DNA of 64,000 bases, from positions 62,001 to 126,000 of the forward strand of contig CAZSNP010000002.1 in NCBI GenBank assembly GCA_964608265.1, given 5' to 3'. The position numbers and the translations under genes were made by a program. This document shows positions 17,255 through 26,399 of the stretch, in pieces (the stretch's first letter is position 1; every line of letters begins with the position of its first letter). The notes under the pieces were generated by a model. The model was not told where the DNA came from, did no database searches, and saw nothing but the letters and a program-made list of their open reading frames with translations. This DNA comes from JANWXR01 sp964608265. GTDB lineage: Bacteria; Chloroflexota; Anaerolineae; Anaerolineales; UBA6663.

Positions 17255-19753
17255 CTACGGCCTGAGCGTCAACGTCTCCGCCTTCATTGCCTCGACTGCC
17301 GCGCGGGTGAACGGCAGCGTGTTGTACTCGATCTTGCGCCACTTCTCGGCATAATCAATGTAGTGCGCGTGATACGGGTGGCCCGACTGCCCGGTGGTGT
17401 GGATGGCGCGGGTGTTGTCGAAGTCGCTGAAGTCCACGATCAGCCGCATCGACGGCACCGAGGTCACCGCATACGGCTCTCCGCGCAGGAGGTTGAAGCC
17501 GGTGGCGTTGACGATGGATGTGCCCCCGCTGGTGGCGAACGGCCCGCGATTGAACAGCGCGCGGATCGGCGCCGGCCACGCGGTGCTGCCGAAGACCCGG
17601 TTGTTGAACGTCGAGGTGTGCAACCGGCCCCAGTTCCACTCCTCCATCGAGCCGCCCAGCCGCGTCTTCAAATCAGCCACGCCCTCGGCGAAGGCGCGGC
17701 GCAGGATGTCGTCGCGCGATTCGATCACCCCGGTGCCCTGGTCATCCCACCACGCGCTGTTCGGCTGGGCCATGAGCACGCGCAGCCGCACCCAGGTGTC
17801 GTCGTTGCCCTGCGGCCGATACTCCTCGGGCAGCGGCTCATCCCAAAACGTCTCCATCACCAGCGAGCGGAAGAAGCCGGCATAGATCGCCGCCGGCCGC
17901 GAACCCATCCGCATCTGCAGATCCCACCCGCGCAACTCGGCCTGGGCGCGCGCTAACTCCGGGTCATCGAACTGCAGGGCCAGCAACGCCGGCAGCACCT
18001 CCGCCGCGCCGAGGTTTTTGTCGTCGCCGTGGATCGTCATCATATCTTCGAGCGACAGCGTCGGCCTGGCGCGGATCATCTCATTGATGCGCGCCGCGCG
18101 ATAGCCCATGTCGAAGCCGCTGGCGGTGATGAGGTATGGATATTCCGGCCCGACGACGGGCTGGTTGGCGGTGGCGAGGTAGCCCTGCGGCGGGTTGAAG
18201 GCGTAGGGCAACTCGTCGAACGGGATGAAGCCCGTCCACTGATAGTCGTCCGTCCAGCCGGGCACCGGCAGCGTGCCGTCGCCGCTCCGGCGGATGGGCA
18301 CGTTGCTCGGCATCTGATAGCCGATGTTGCCGTCGACATCGGCGTACACGAAGTTCTGCGCCGGCACGTTCCAATAGCGCAGGGCATTCCGAAAATCATC
18401 CCAGTTCTGCGCGCGGTTGAGTTCGAGCACCGCACGGAAAACCTGCCCCGTGTCGAGCGCGGTCCAGCGCAGGGCCAGCCCGTAGCTCGCATCGAGCGCG
18501 ACGCTGTTGATCGTCACCGTCTCGGAGATCAGGCTCTCGGCGTCGCCAAACACGTCGTTGATGAGCGGCCCGTTGCGGGTGTAGCGAATCGTCACCGGCA
18601 CCGGCTCGCCGCCGAGCACGTTGATCGTCTCCTCAATCACCGTCATATCGCGCCACGCGCCGTTGACGTCGTATTGATTGGGGTTGGCCGGGTTGATCTT
18701 TTCGATGAAAAGATCCTGCACGTCGGGGTCGACGTTCGTCACCCCCCAGGCGATGCGGGCGTTGTGGCCGATGATGACGCCGGGGTCACCGGCCAGCGAA
18801 TAGCCCACCACATCGAACGGGCAATCGGCGGAGACCGTGCGGCAGTGCAGACCGACAAGATACCAGATCGCTGGCATCTGAATCCCAAGGTGGGGATCGT
18901 TGGCGAGCAGCGGCTGGCCGGTGTTCGTGCGGCTACCGTGGATGACCCAGTTGTTCGAGCCTATGCCGCGCCGCGCTTCGCCGAAGGCATTGCCGAACAG
19001 CGCGCGCACATCGTCGATCCGCGCCCGCACCCGATGCAGCCCAAGCGCACCGACGGCGGGCGAGGGCACGATGACGGGATGATCGCGCGGCGGCGCGGGC
19101 AGAAACTCGGCGGTCCGCTGCGGGCCGAGGGCCTCGGTCAGCACAGCGCGCATGATTTCGTTATCCATGCTGCCGCTCAAATCCCACGCCATCGCCTTGC
19201 CCCACGCCAGCGAGTCAGCCGCGCTCCACGCATACGGCTTCCGGCTCGGGTCAAAGCCGTTGAGCGCCAGCAGCGAATACTCGAGGCCGAGGTCGGCATA
19301 CGTGCGCGGGCCGATGTACGCATTCACACCCTCGGTATAGGCGTCGAGGATGGCGCGTGTTTCGCCATCGGCCAGCGCATGTTCCTGCTCGGCCACGCGC
19401 CACCAGCCGACGGTGCGCAGGAACATATCCGTCTCCACCTGGCTCGCGCCGACGAGTTCGGAGAGGCGCCCGGCGGTGGTGTGCCGCCAGAAATCCATCT
19501 GCCAGAAACGGTCTTGCGCGTGAACGTAGCCCTGCGCGAAGAACAGGTCGTGCGGGGTGTCGGCGTAAAGGTGCGGCACGCCGTTGACATCGCGGATGAT
19601 CTCGACCGGGCCGCGCAGGCCGGGCGCGGTCAGCGCGCCGGCCGTTTGCGGGAACGAGCGGGTGATGGTGTAACCGAGGAAGGTAAGGGCCAGCACGACC
19701 ACGGCCAGCAGGACGATACCAACGACGCGCAGCACGCCGAGCACGGTTCGCAT
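17255..19753 (-). CDS. penicillin acylase family hydrolase
   Basis: An 832-aa secreted or membrane-anchored N-terminal-nucleophile hydrolase. An N-terminal helix (about 5-28) is followed by the alpha-chain motif GVPHLYADTPHDLFFAQGYVHAQDRFWQMDFWR. The self-cleavage site and nucleophile is G265-S266 in RGIGSNNWVIHG, after which the beta chain begins. Family members cleave amides such as penicillins, acyl-homoserine lactones or acyl peptides; the substrate cannot be told here. GAGG precedes the ATG at 19753. The minus-strand frame stays open far upstream, antisense to gyrA, but that part is not protein-like. Confidence 0.92.
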   Translation of the reverse strand: MRTVLGVLRVVGIVLLAVVVLALTFLGYTITRSFPQTAGALTAPGLRGPVEIIRDVNGVPHLYADTPHDLFFAQGYVHAQDRFWQMDFWRHTTAGRLSELVGASQVETDMFLRTVGWWRVAEQEHALADGETRAILDAYTEGVNAYIGPRTYADLGLEYSLLALNGFDPSRKPYAWSAADSLAWGKAMAWDLSGSMDNEIMRAVLTEALGPQRTAEFLPAPPRDHPVIVPSPAVGALGLHRVRARIDDVRALFGNAFGEARRGIGSNNWVIHGSRTNTGQPLLANDPHLGIQMPAIWYLVGLHCRTVSADCPFDVVGYSLAGDPGVIIGHNARIAWGVTNVDPDVQDLFIEKINPANPNQYDVNGAWRDMTVIEETINVLGGEPVPVTIRYTRNGPLINDVFGDAESLISETVTINSVALDASYGLALRWTALDTGQVFRAVLELNRAQNWDDFRNALRYWNVPAQNFVYADVDGNIGYQMPSNVPIRRSGDGTLPVPGWTDDYQWTGFIPFDELPYAFNPPQGYLATANQPVVGPEYPYLITASGFDMGYRAARINEMIRARPTLSLEDMMTIHGDDKNLGAAEVLPALLALQFDDPELARAQAELRGWDLQMRMGSRPAAIYAGFFRSLVMETFWDEPLPEEYRPQGNDDTWVRLRVLMAQPNSAWWDDQGTGVIESRDDILRRAFAEGVADLKTRLGGSMEEWNWGRLHTSTFNNRVFGSTAWPAPIRALFNRGPFATSGGTSIVNATGFNLLRGEPYAVTSVPSMRLIVDFSDFDNTRAIHTTGQSGHPYHAHYIDYAEKWRKIEYNTLPFTRAAVEAMKAETLTLRP

Positions 19754-19827
19754 ATTGACCTCACGAGTGGGTTGCGGTGGCGCACTTGTACCACCGGCGC
19801 AGCCCGGCGTCAAACACCCATCGCGGA

Positions 19828-19833
19828 TACAAT
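19828..19833 (+). promoter_or_regulatory. leaderless -10 box TACAAT
   Basis: TACAAT ends ten bases before the ATG at 19844, and there is no Shine-Dalgarno sequence in between. Confidence 0.5.
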
Positions 19834-19843
19834 CTGCTCCAAC

Positions 19844-22075
19844 ATGCGACTCGCCGTTTTCATTTTGCTGGCCGCATTCTACCTGCGCCTCACCGATCTG
19901 TTGAGCTTCCCCGTCTTCATTGACGAAGCGACCTACGTGCACTGGGCCAGGCTGTTCGCCGCGAACACGCCCACATATCCGGTGTGGATGGAGGGCCGCC
20001 TCCTCGCGGTGATGTGGATGGCGCTGTTCGACCTCTCGGGCGCGGGGCCGCTGTGGCTGGCGCGGGCGGCGGTGGCGCTGCTGTCGGTGATGAACTGCGC
20101 GGCCTGCCTCACGGTGGGCCGGTGGGCGGGCGGGCGAGTTGTGGGTTGGATGGCGGGCGGGTTGTACGCGGCGTTGCCGTACGCGCTCTTTCACGACCGG
20201 CAGGCGATCACCGATCCGGTGGCGACGGCCTTCGGTTCGCTCGTGCTCGTGGGCGCGTTGAGCCTGGCTCGCACGCGGCGCTGGCCGCTCGTCGTGCCGC
20301 TGGGCGCGGCGTTCGCGGCGGCGGTGCTGGCGAAGTTCAACGCCGCGCAATATCCGGTCGTGTTTGTGCTGGCCGTCATCGTCATCGCCCGCACACGGCG
20401 TGAGCGCGCAACACTCGCGCTGCAATTCGGCGCGGCGCTGCTGGTGGCTGCCGTGGGCGTCGGCGCGTTTGCCGGGCTGCTCGGCCCGAGGCTGGGCAGC
20501 GGCGGCGGCATCCTGGCCGACTCGGCGTTGAGCCAGCAGCAGTGCCCGCCCGCGCTGTGCGGCGGCGATTGGGCCGAGCAGTGGCGGCGTTTGCCCCTCG
20601 CCCTCAACAGCCTGCCCGAGGTCGTGCCGCCCTACTTCGGCTGGCCGCTGCTCGCCGCCGCGGTGCTGGGCAGCGTTTCGCCTCGCCCGGCGCGGGAGGG
20701 GTCGGGGGGGAGGGCGAGCCGGCGGCCATTGATCGTCACCCTCGCCCTCACCCTCCTCCTCATGCTCCTCGCCGTCATCGTCACCATGCGCTCGGTGGTC
20801 GTGCCGCGCTACATGGGCTTCATGGTCGTGCCGCTGCTCGTGCTGGCGGCGAATGGGGTGGCGTACTTTTTCAACCGGCGCACGCTCATCCCCGGCCTGC
20901 TGGCGCTGGGGATCGTGGCGCTCTCGTTTCGCAATTCGCTGACGTTGCTCACCGCGCCGACGCAGGTCGAGCTGCCGGCGATTGATCGGCAGCAATACCT
21001 CACCGGCTTTTACTCCGGCCGCGGCTTTCGCGAGCTCGCGGCGACGGTGGCCGCCCGCGAGCCACAACCGCTGACGCTGACGAGGACGGCGTGGCAGACA
21101 CTGCCGCTCAACGCCTACCTCGACGCGCGCGGCTTGCAGGCCGTGGCGGCGACCGAGGCGCGCTGGCCCGCCGTGCTCCGGGCCCTCGCGGCGCAAGGCG
21201 GCGTGTCCGTCATCGAGGAACTCGATGGCGACTCGTTGACCGATGGCGAAACTCAGTTTACGCTCGAACGCGAGGGCGAGGCCAGGACGTTGCGGCTCGT
21301 TCACTTCGATGAGCCGACGGCGACTCTGTTCGATGCGGTCTTCCAGCGGCCCGATGCTTTCCTCGACGCCTACGCTCAACTCATCGCCGACACGCCGGCC
21401 GAGGCCGCCCTCGTGCCGTATCCGCTGCATCAGGCCTCGGTGCTCAAAGAACGCACGCCGCTCACCGTCATCGACACCGCGCAGCGCTGGGACACCGCAG
21501 CCCTCATCGCCGAGGCCGGGGGCCGGCCGCGCGTCCGCACCGTTTTTCTGGATGAGGCCCGCTTCGATCCGGAGCGCAGCTTCGAGGCGTGGCTGGCTGC
21601 GGATTTCCACCACCTCGGCGTGCGCTGGTTCGGCCCGCTGCGTGCGGTGGATTGGGCCGGCGCGGCCGAGCTGGATCGCTTGTGGCGCGCCGAGGTTGCC
21701 TTCGGCCAGGCGTTGACCCTGCGGACGGTGGAGGTCGGCGAGGCTGCCGCGCGGCCCGGTGAACCGCTGCGCCTGCGGCTGACGTTCGCGGCCTCGGCCC
21801 CAACCGCCATCCCGTACAAAGTCTTCGTCCATCTCATCCGAGGCGATCAACTCCTCGGCCAGCACGACAGCGAGCCGGTTGCCGACCTGCGCCCGACGAC
21901 GGGTTGGCGGCCCGGCGAGGTCATCCGCGATCAAATTGCCCTGCAAATCCCGGCCGATTTGCCGCCCGGCGAGGCCCGGCTGCGGATTGGGCTGTACGAC
22001 CCCGTCAGCGGCGACCGGATTCTGACCCTTGACGGCGCGGAGTTTTACCTGTCGCCGCCGCTCACGCTGCGCTGA
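19844..22075 (+). CDS. PMT-like membrane glycosyltransferase with C-terminal module
   Basis: A 743-aa integral membrane protein of the PMT/ArnT-like (GT-C) superfamily that transfers sugars from polyprenyl-phosphate donors outside the membrane. The catalytic acidic pair is in the first loop (FIDEATYVHWA, about residues 25-35). Around ten hydrophobic helices follow up to about residue 370. The long C-terminal part is outside the membrane and ends in a beta-rich module (about 630-735; KVFVHL, TTGWRPGEV, GLYDP) that recurs in two other proteins of this window. A short repeat-like insert (SPRPAREGSGGRASRR) sits between two helices. Confidence 0.8.
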   Translation: MRLAVFILLAAFYLRLTDLLSFPVFIDEATYVHWARLFAANTPTYPVWMEGRLLAVMWMALFDLSGAGPLWLARAAVALLSVMNCAACLTVGRWAGGRVVGWMAGGLYAALPYALFHDRQAITDPVATAFGSLVLVGALSLARTRRWPLVVPLGAAFAAAVLAKFNAAQYPVVFVLAVIVIARTRRERATLALQFGAALLVAAVGVGAFAGLLGPRLGSGGGILADSALSQQQCPPALCGGDWAEQWRRLPLALNSLPEVVPPYFGWPLLAAAVLGSVSPRPAREGSGGRASRRPLIVTLALTLLLMLLAVIVTMRSVVVPRYMGFMVVPLLVLAANGVAYFFNRRTLIPGLLALGIVALSFRNSLTLLTAPTQVELPAIDRQQYLTGFYSGRGFRELAATVAAREPQPLTLTRTAWQTLPLNAYLDARGLQAVAATEARWPAVLRALAAQGGVSVIEELDGDSLTDGETQFTLEREGEARTLRLVHFDEPTATLFDAVFQRPDAFLDAYAQLIADTPAEAALVPYPLHQASVLKERTPLTVIDTAQRWDTAALIAEAGGRPRVRTVFLDEARFDPERSFEAWLAADFHHLGVRWFGPLRAVDWAGAAELDRLWRAEVAFGQALTLRTVEVGEAAARPGEPLRLRLTFAASAPTAIPYKVFVHLIRGDQLLGQHDSEPVADLRPTTGWRPGEVIRDQIALQIPADLPPGEARLRIGLYDPVSGDRILTLDGAEFYLSPPLTLR
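20682..20718. repeat. degenerate CTCGCCC/GGGCGAG element inside a gene
   Basis: CTCGCCC (20682-20688) and GGGCGAG (20712-20718) flank a G-rich core. It is translated in frame between two membrane helices of the PMT-like protein and resembles the outer part of the CCCTCACCCC family. Confidence 0.45.
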
Positions 22076-22144
22076 TCCGATTGGAAAAGTTCCCTCGCGT
22101 TGAGTACACTTAAGCCTGGATAAGTCACGGCTGAGATCGCAGAG

Positions 22145-22150
22145 TAAAAT
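22145..22150 (+). promoter_or_regulatory. candidate -10 box upstream of gyrA
   Basis: TAAAAT lies about 70 bases before the gyrA ATG. No convincing -35 partner is seen. Confidence 0.3.
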
Positions 22151-22219
22151 AGGTTTTCTCAGCGCGCTCCGTGGTTCAACCACCCCGGTCATACAGTCGC
22201 GGTGAAAGAAGGTCAGGCA

Positions 22220-24814
22220 ATGGATCAACCCAACCTGGATCAGGACCCGAACGTCGGCCTGATCCAACGGATCAACATTGATCATCAGATGCGCTCGGCG
22301 TACCTCGATTACGCCATGAGCGTGATCGTGGCCCGCGCGCTGCCCGATGCGCGCGACGGCCTCAAGCCGGTGCAGCGCCGCATTTTGTACGCGATGCACG
22401 ATATGGGCCTGCGCTCGAATGCGGCCTACAAGAAATCGGCCCGCATCGTCGGCGAGGTGCTGGGCAAGTATCACCCACACGGCGACTCGGCGGTCTACGA
22501 AGCGATGGCCCGCCTGGCGCAGGATTTCTCGATGCGCTACATGCTGGTGGATGGGCAGGGCAACTTCGGCTCGGTGGATGGCGACGCGCCCGCCGCCATG
22601 CGGTATACCGAGGCCCGGCTGGCGCGCATGGCCGAGGAGATGCTGGCCGACATCGACAAGAACACGGTGGACTTCACCGACAACTTCGACGGCTCGCTGC
22701 AGGAGCCGAGCGTGCTGCCGGCGCGGCTGCCGAATCTGTTGCTCAATGGGGCTACCGGCATCGCCGTCGGCATGGCCACCAATATCCCGCCGCACAACCT
22801 GCGCGAGGTGGCAGCGGCCATTGCCCATTTGATTGATCATTACGACACCGCCGACGATGTCGGCGTCGAGGAGCTGATGCAGTTCGTGAAGGGGCCGGAT
22901 TTCCCGACCGGCGGCATCATCGTCGGCCGCGAGGGCATCAACGCCGCGTATGGCGAGGGCAAGGGCCGCATCGTGGTGCGCGGCGTCGCCCACATCGAAG
23001 ATATGAGCGGCAGCCGCCAGCGCATCGTCATCACCGAGCTGCCGTACATGGTCAACAAGGCCACGCTCATCGAGCGCATCGCCGAGCTGGTGCGCGATGA
23101 GCGCATTGACGCCATCAGCGATATGCGCGATGAGAGCGACCGGCGCGGCATCAGCGTCGTCATCGAACTCAAGCGCGGGGCGCAGGCGCGCAAAGTCCTC
23201 AACCAGCTCTACAAGTACACGGCGCTGCAATCCACCTTCGGCGTGCAGATGCTGGCGCTGATCACCGACGAGACGGGCCGGGCCGAGCCGCGCCTGCTGC
23301 GCCTCAAGCCCGCGCTGCAAGCCTTCATCGAGCACCGGCGCGTTGTCCTCACCCGCCGCACCGAGTTCGAACTGGAGCGAGCCCGCCGCCGTGCGCACAT
23401 CCTCGAAGGCCTGCTCATCGCGCTGGCCAACCTCGACGCCGTCATCCAGACCATCCGCGAAAGCCCGGACGCCGAGGTGGCCAAAGAGCGCTTGATGACG
23501 CGCTTCAACCTGACGGACGTGCAATCGCAGGCCATCCTCGACATGCAGTTGCGCCGCCTGGCCGCGCTCGAACGCCAGAAGATCGAGGACGAGTACAAAC
23601 AGGTCAAGGACGAGATCGCCTACCTCGAAGACCTGCTGGCCAATCCGAAGAAAATCCTGGCGCTGATCAAGACCGACCTCGGCGAGTTGGCCGAGAAGTA
23701 CGGCGACGACCGCCGCACGCAGATCGCCGCCGAGGCGACCGAGTCGATGAGCGAGGAGGATTTGGTCGAGAACAAGCCGGTGCTCATCTCCATCACCCAG
23801 CGCGGCTACATCAAGCGCACGCCGCAGGAGAAGTATCGCGCCCAGAGCCGTGGCGGCACCGGCGCGCGCGGCCAGGAGTTGCGCGAGGAGGATGTGGTGC
23901 AATACATCTTCCTCGCTCGCTCGCTCGACACGATTCTGTTTTTCTCGGATAAAGGCAAGGTGTACTCCGAGAAGTGCTATCAGATCCCGGAGGCCGACCG
24001 CGCCGACCGGGGCATCTCGCTGGCCAACATCATCAACATCCCGCAGGGCGAGAACGTCACCGCCGTGCTGCCGGTGCGCGATTTCGCCGACGCCGACTTC
24101 TGCACGATGGTGACGCGCAACGGCCGCATCAAACGCATCGCGCTGAGCGAGTTCGCCTCGGTGCGCCCGTCGGGCATCATCGCCACCAATCTGGATGACG
24201 GCGACACGCTCGGCTGGGTGCGGCTGACGACGGGCAAGGATGAGATCATCATCGTCACCGAGATGGGGCAGGCGCTGCGTTACGAGGAAACCGAGGTGCG
24301 CGCGATGGGCCGCACGGCGGCGGGCGTCACCGCCATCCGCCTCGACGACGGCGACTTTGTGACCAGCATGGAAGTCGTCGAGCCGGACGGCGAATTGCTG
24401 GTGGTGGCGGCCAATGGCTACGGCAAGCGCACCGCCTTCCGCGAGTACTCGGCCAAGGGCCGCGCGACGATGGGCGTCGCCACCATCGCGCACAGGAATT
24501 TGGAGACGACGGGCCGCATCGTCTCGGCGCGGGCGGTGCGCGAGGAGGACGACATCACCCTCATCACCACCAACGGCCAGACGTTGCGGCTGAAGGTGGC
24601 CGAGGTGCGCCAGAGCGGTCGCAGCACGATGGGCACGCGGCTGATCAATGTGAAAGACGGCGACAGCGTGGCCTCGGTGGCGCGGCTGGCGGCGAAGGAT
24701 TTGGCCGCGCCGGTGGAGGAAACAAAGGCGACGAATGGGAAAGAAACGAGGGAAATAGCGGCAACGAAGGAAACGGCCATCGCTGAGGTGAGCAGCAACG
24801 GGGCGGCGGAGTAG
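22220..24814 (+). CDS. gyrA: DNA gyrase subunit A
   Basis: An 864-aa catalytic subunit of the type II topoisomerase that introduces negative supercoils; it partners GyrB, which is not in this window. The active-site tyrosine is Y129 in AAMRYTEARL. The quinolone-resistance region reads HPHGDSAVYEAMARLAQ with Ser at the E. coli 83 position and Glu at position 87. C-terminal beta-pinwheel blades are present, but the GyrA box is degenerate (QSRGGTGARG instead of QRRGGKGR-like), so supercoiling strength may differ. AAGGT precedes the ATG at 22220, preferred over an in-frame GTG at 22202. The last 30 residues are a poorly conserved Thr/Glu/Lys/Ala-rich tail. Confidence 0.96.
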   Translation: MDQPNLDQDPNVGLIQRINIDHQMRSAYLDYAMSVIVARALPDARDGLKPVQRRILYAMHDMGLRSNAAYKKSARIVGEVLGKYHPHGDSAVYEAMARLAQDFSMRYMLVDGQGNFGSVDGDAPAAMRYTEARLARMAEEMLADIDKNTVDFTDNFDGSLQEPSVLPARLPNLLLNGATGIAVGMATNIPPHNLREVAAAIAHLIDHYDTADDVGVEELMQFVKGPDFPTGGIIVGREGINAAYGEGKGRIVVRGVAHIEDMSGSRQRIVITELPYMVNKATLIERIAELVRDERIDAISDMRDESDRRGISVVIELKRGAQARKVLNQLYKYTALQSTFGVQMLALITDETGRAEPRLLRLKPALQAFIEHRRVVLTRRTEFELERARRRAHILEGLLIALANLDAVIQTIRESPDAEVAKERLMTRFNLTDVQSQAILDMQLRRLAALERQKIEDEYKQVKDEIAYLEDLLANPKKILALIKTDLGELAEKYGDDRRTQIAAEATESMSEEDLVENKPVLISITQRGYIKRTPQEKYRAQSRGGTGARGQELREEDVVQYIFLARSLDTILFFSDKGKVYSEKCYQIPEADRADRGISLANIINIPQGENVTAVLPVRDFADADFCTMVTRNGRIKRIALSEFASVRPSGIIATNLDDGDTLGWVRLTTGKDEIIIVTEMGQALRYEETEVRAMGRTAAGVTAIRLDDGDFVTSMEVVEPDGELLVVAANGYGKRTAFREYSAKGRATMGVATIAHRNLETTGRIVSARAVREEDDITLITTNGQTLRLKVAEVRQSGRSTMGTRLINVKDGDSVASVARLAAKDLAAPVEETKATNGKETREIAATKETAIAEVSSNGAAE

Positions 24815-24837
24815 AGAGGCGGGTTTTGCCACCCTCA

Positions 24838-24860
24838 GCCGTCCGTTTCCAACGGATGGC
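24838..24860. repeat. CCGTCCGTTTCC hairpin element
   Basis: GCCGTCCGTT and AACGGATGGC pair with one mismatch. It follows the gyrA stop and matches the hairpin at 9568-9596. Confidence 0.65.
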
Positions 24861-24893
24861 GGGCGCGGCGGTGACGAGCACCAATCACAAGTT

Positions 24894-26255
24894 ATGACCC
24901 TCCCCACCCTGCGCGCGGCGGGCCAGCAAATGGCCTACCTGCCCTCGACAACGGCGGAGCCGCTGGCCGAGTGCCTCGTCGCCTTTGCCAACAGCGACGG
25001 CGGCTCGGTCATCCTCGGGCTGGACGAGAAGGGCCGCATCCTCAACGGCGTGCATCCCGAAGAGCTTGAGAATGCGCTCAAATCGGCCGAGCGGCTATGC
25101 CGCCCCCCCATCGTCACCGGCTGGGAGCAGATCGAAACGCCGAGTGGCACAGCGTATGCGATCAAAGTGCCGCGCTCGCCGGAACTGCACTCGCTGGCCG
25201 ATGGGCGCGTGTTGATTCGCGTCGGCGCCGAGAACCGGCCGCTGGGCGGCGACCAGATCCGGCAACTGGCCGCCACCAAATCCTCGGCCGACTTCGAGGC
25301 CGAGCCGATGCCGGGCGCGCGCCGCGACGACCTCGACGAGGAGATGATCACCGAATACGTCGAGAAGCGACAGCAGCGCCAGCGGCGCGTCATCACCGAG
25401 ACGCCGGATGAATTGCTGCAAGAGATCGGCGCCCTGTCGCGCGACGGCGCCCCCACGACCAGCGGCTTGCTGTTGTTCGGGCGCAACCCCAATCAGTTCA
25501 TCCCGCACGCCGGACTCGTCTTCGTCAAATTCCCCGGCACGCAGCCGGGCGGCGAGGGCGGCCTGGCCGGTTACGGCCGGCGCGAAGAGTTCAACGGCCC
25601 GCTGGCGCGCGTCATCGAGGGCGCGTGGCAGGTCATCTGGGGGGAGATGGCGGTGGGGGCCGTCGTCACCGGGCTGGAGCGGCAGGAGATCGCCGAATAC
25701 CCGGCCTTTGCCGTCCGCGAGGCGCTCGTCAATGCCGTGTGCCATCGCGATTACCGATTGAAGGGGCGGCGCATCGAAGTTCGCATGTACTCCGACCGGC
25801 TCGAAGTCATCTCCCCCGGCGGGCTGCCCGGCTTCATCACCGTCGACAACATCGTGGATGAGCACTTCTCGCGCAACCCGCGTCTGGTGAATGGGTTGTT
25901 TCAATGGGGCTACATCGAGGAACTCGGCCTCGGCATTGACCGCATGATCGAGGACATGGTAAACGGCGGGCATCCACCGCCCAGGTTCGAGCCGAAGCCG
26001 TACTCGTTCACCGTCACCCTGTACAACGCCCGCGAACGCAAGCCCATCCCCAAATGGGAAAACGTGATGAACGAGCGGCAGGCGCGCGCCCTCAACTTCA
26101 TCCGCGACAACGGGCGGATCACGAGCCGCGATTATCAACTGCTCTGCCCGGATGTGTCGCCCGAGACCCTGCGGCTGGATTTGCAGGATCTGGTCAACCG
26201 GGGCCTGCTGCTGCGCATCGGTGCGAAGAAGGGCACGTATTATGTGTTGAAATGA
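24894..26255 (+). CDS. AlbA_2 / RecG-like ATP-binding regulator
   Basis: A 453-aa protein of the 'putative transcriptional regulator' group once annotated as RecG-like helicase. The N-terminal AlbA_2 (Schlafen-type) domain spans about 1-130 (LVAFANSDGGSVILGL, RVLIRVGAENRPL). An HATPase_c_4 domain follows (VREALVNAVCHRDY, RIEVRMYSDRLEVISPGGLPG, EELGLGIDRM). The C-terminus, about 385-453, is a winged helix (RITSRDYQLLCPDVSPETLRLDL). Target genes or partners are unknown. There is no Shine-Dalgarno sequence and no obvious -10 box right before the ATG. It follows gyrA by 79 bases, with a repeat element between. Confidence 0.85.
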   Translation: MTLPTLRAAGQQMAYLPSTTAEPLAECLVAFANSDGGSVILGLDEKGRILNGVHPEELENALKSAERLCRPPIVTGWEQIETPSGTAYAIKVPRSPELHSLADGRVLIRVGAENRPLGGDQIRQLAATKSSADFEAEPMPGARRDDLDEEMITEYVEKRQQRQRRVITETPDELLQEIGALSRDGAPTTSGLLLFGRNPNQFIPHAGLVFVKFPGTQPGGEGGLAGYGRREEFNGPLARVIEGAWQVIWGEMAVGAVVTGLERQEIAEYPAFAVREALVNAVCHRDYRLKGRRIEVRMYSDRLEVISPGGLPGFITVDNIVDEHFSRNPRLVNGLFQWGYIEELGLGIDRMIEDMVNGGHPPPRFEPKPYSFTVTLYNARERKPIPKWENVMNERQARALNFIRDNGRITSRDYQLLCPDVSPETLRLDLQDLVNRGLLLRIGAKKGTYYVLK

Positions 26256-26305
26256 CTGGGCGACCCCCCGGGTCTCCCCGCTGGCGGCTGGATTATTACC
26301 CTAGG

Positions 26306-26335
26306 TTATCCCAAACTTATCCCAAATTACCCAAA
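26306..26335 (+). promoter_or_regulatory. three phased direct repeats, possible operator
   Basis: TTATCCCAAA (26306-26315), TTATCCCAAA (26317-26326) and TTACCCAAA (26327-26335) repeat with 10-11 base spacing, about one DNA helical turn, in a locally AT-rich stretch upstream of the histidine kinase promoter. This is the arrangement of a repeated protein-binding site. Confidence 0.45.
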
Positions 26336-26386
26336 TTCCCCGAGAAATTCCGGCTTATGTCCTATTTCGGGATAGCGCCACCGATC

Positions 26387-26392
26387 TAGAAT
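26387..26392 (+). promoter_or_regulatory. leaderless -10 box TAGAAT
   Basis: TAGAAT is separated from the kinase ATG at 26400 by seven bases, and there is no Shine-Dalgarno sequence. Confidence 0.6.
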
Positions 26393-26399
26393 TGTCTCG

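Noticed and set aside
19754..24907. Very long minus-strand open frame antisense to gyrA, joined to the penicillin acylase frame
   Set aside because: It is Arg/Ala/His-rich with no domain, lies opposite a certain gene, and arises from high-GC codon bias. Only the part from 19753 downward is protein-like.
26306..26335. TTATCCCAAA repeats near gyrA as DnaA boxes of a replication origin
   Set aside because: They differ from TTATCCACA, there is no dnaA, dnaN or gyrB nearby, and the AT-rich patch is small.
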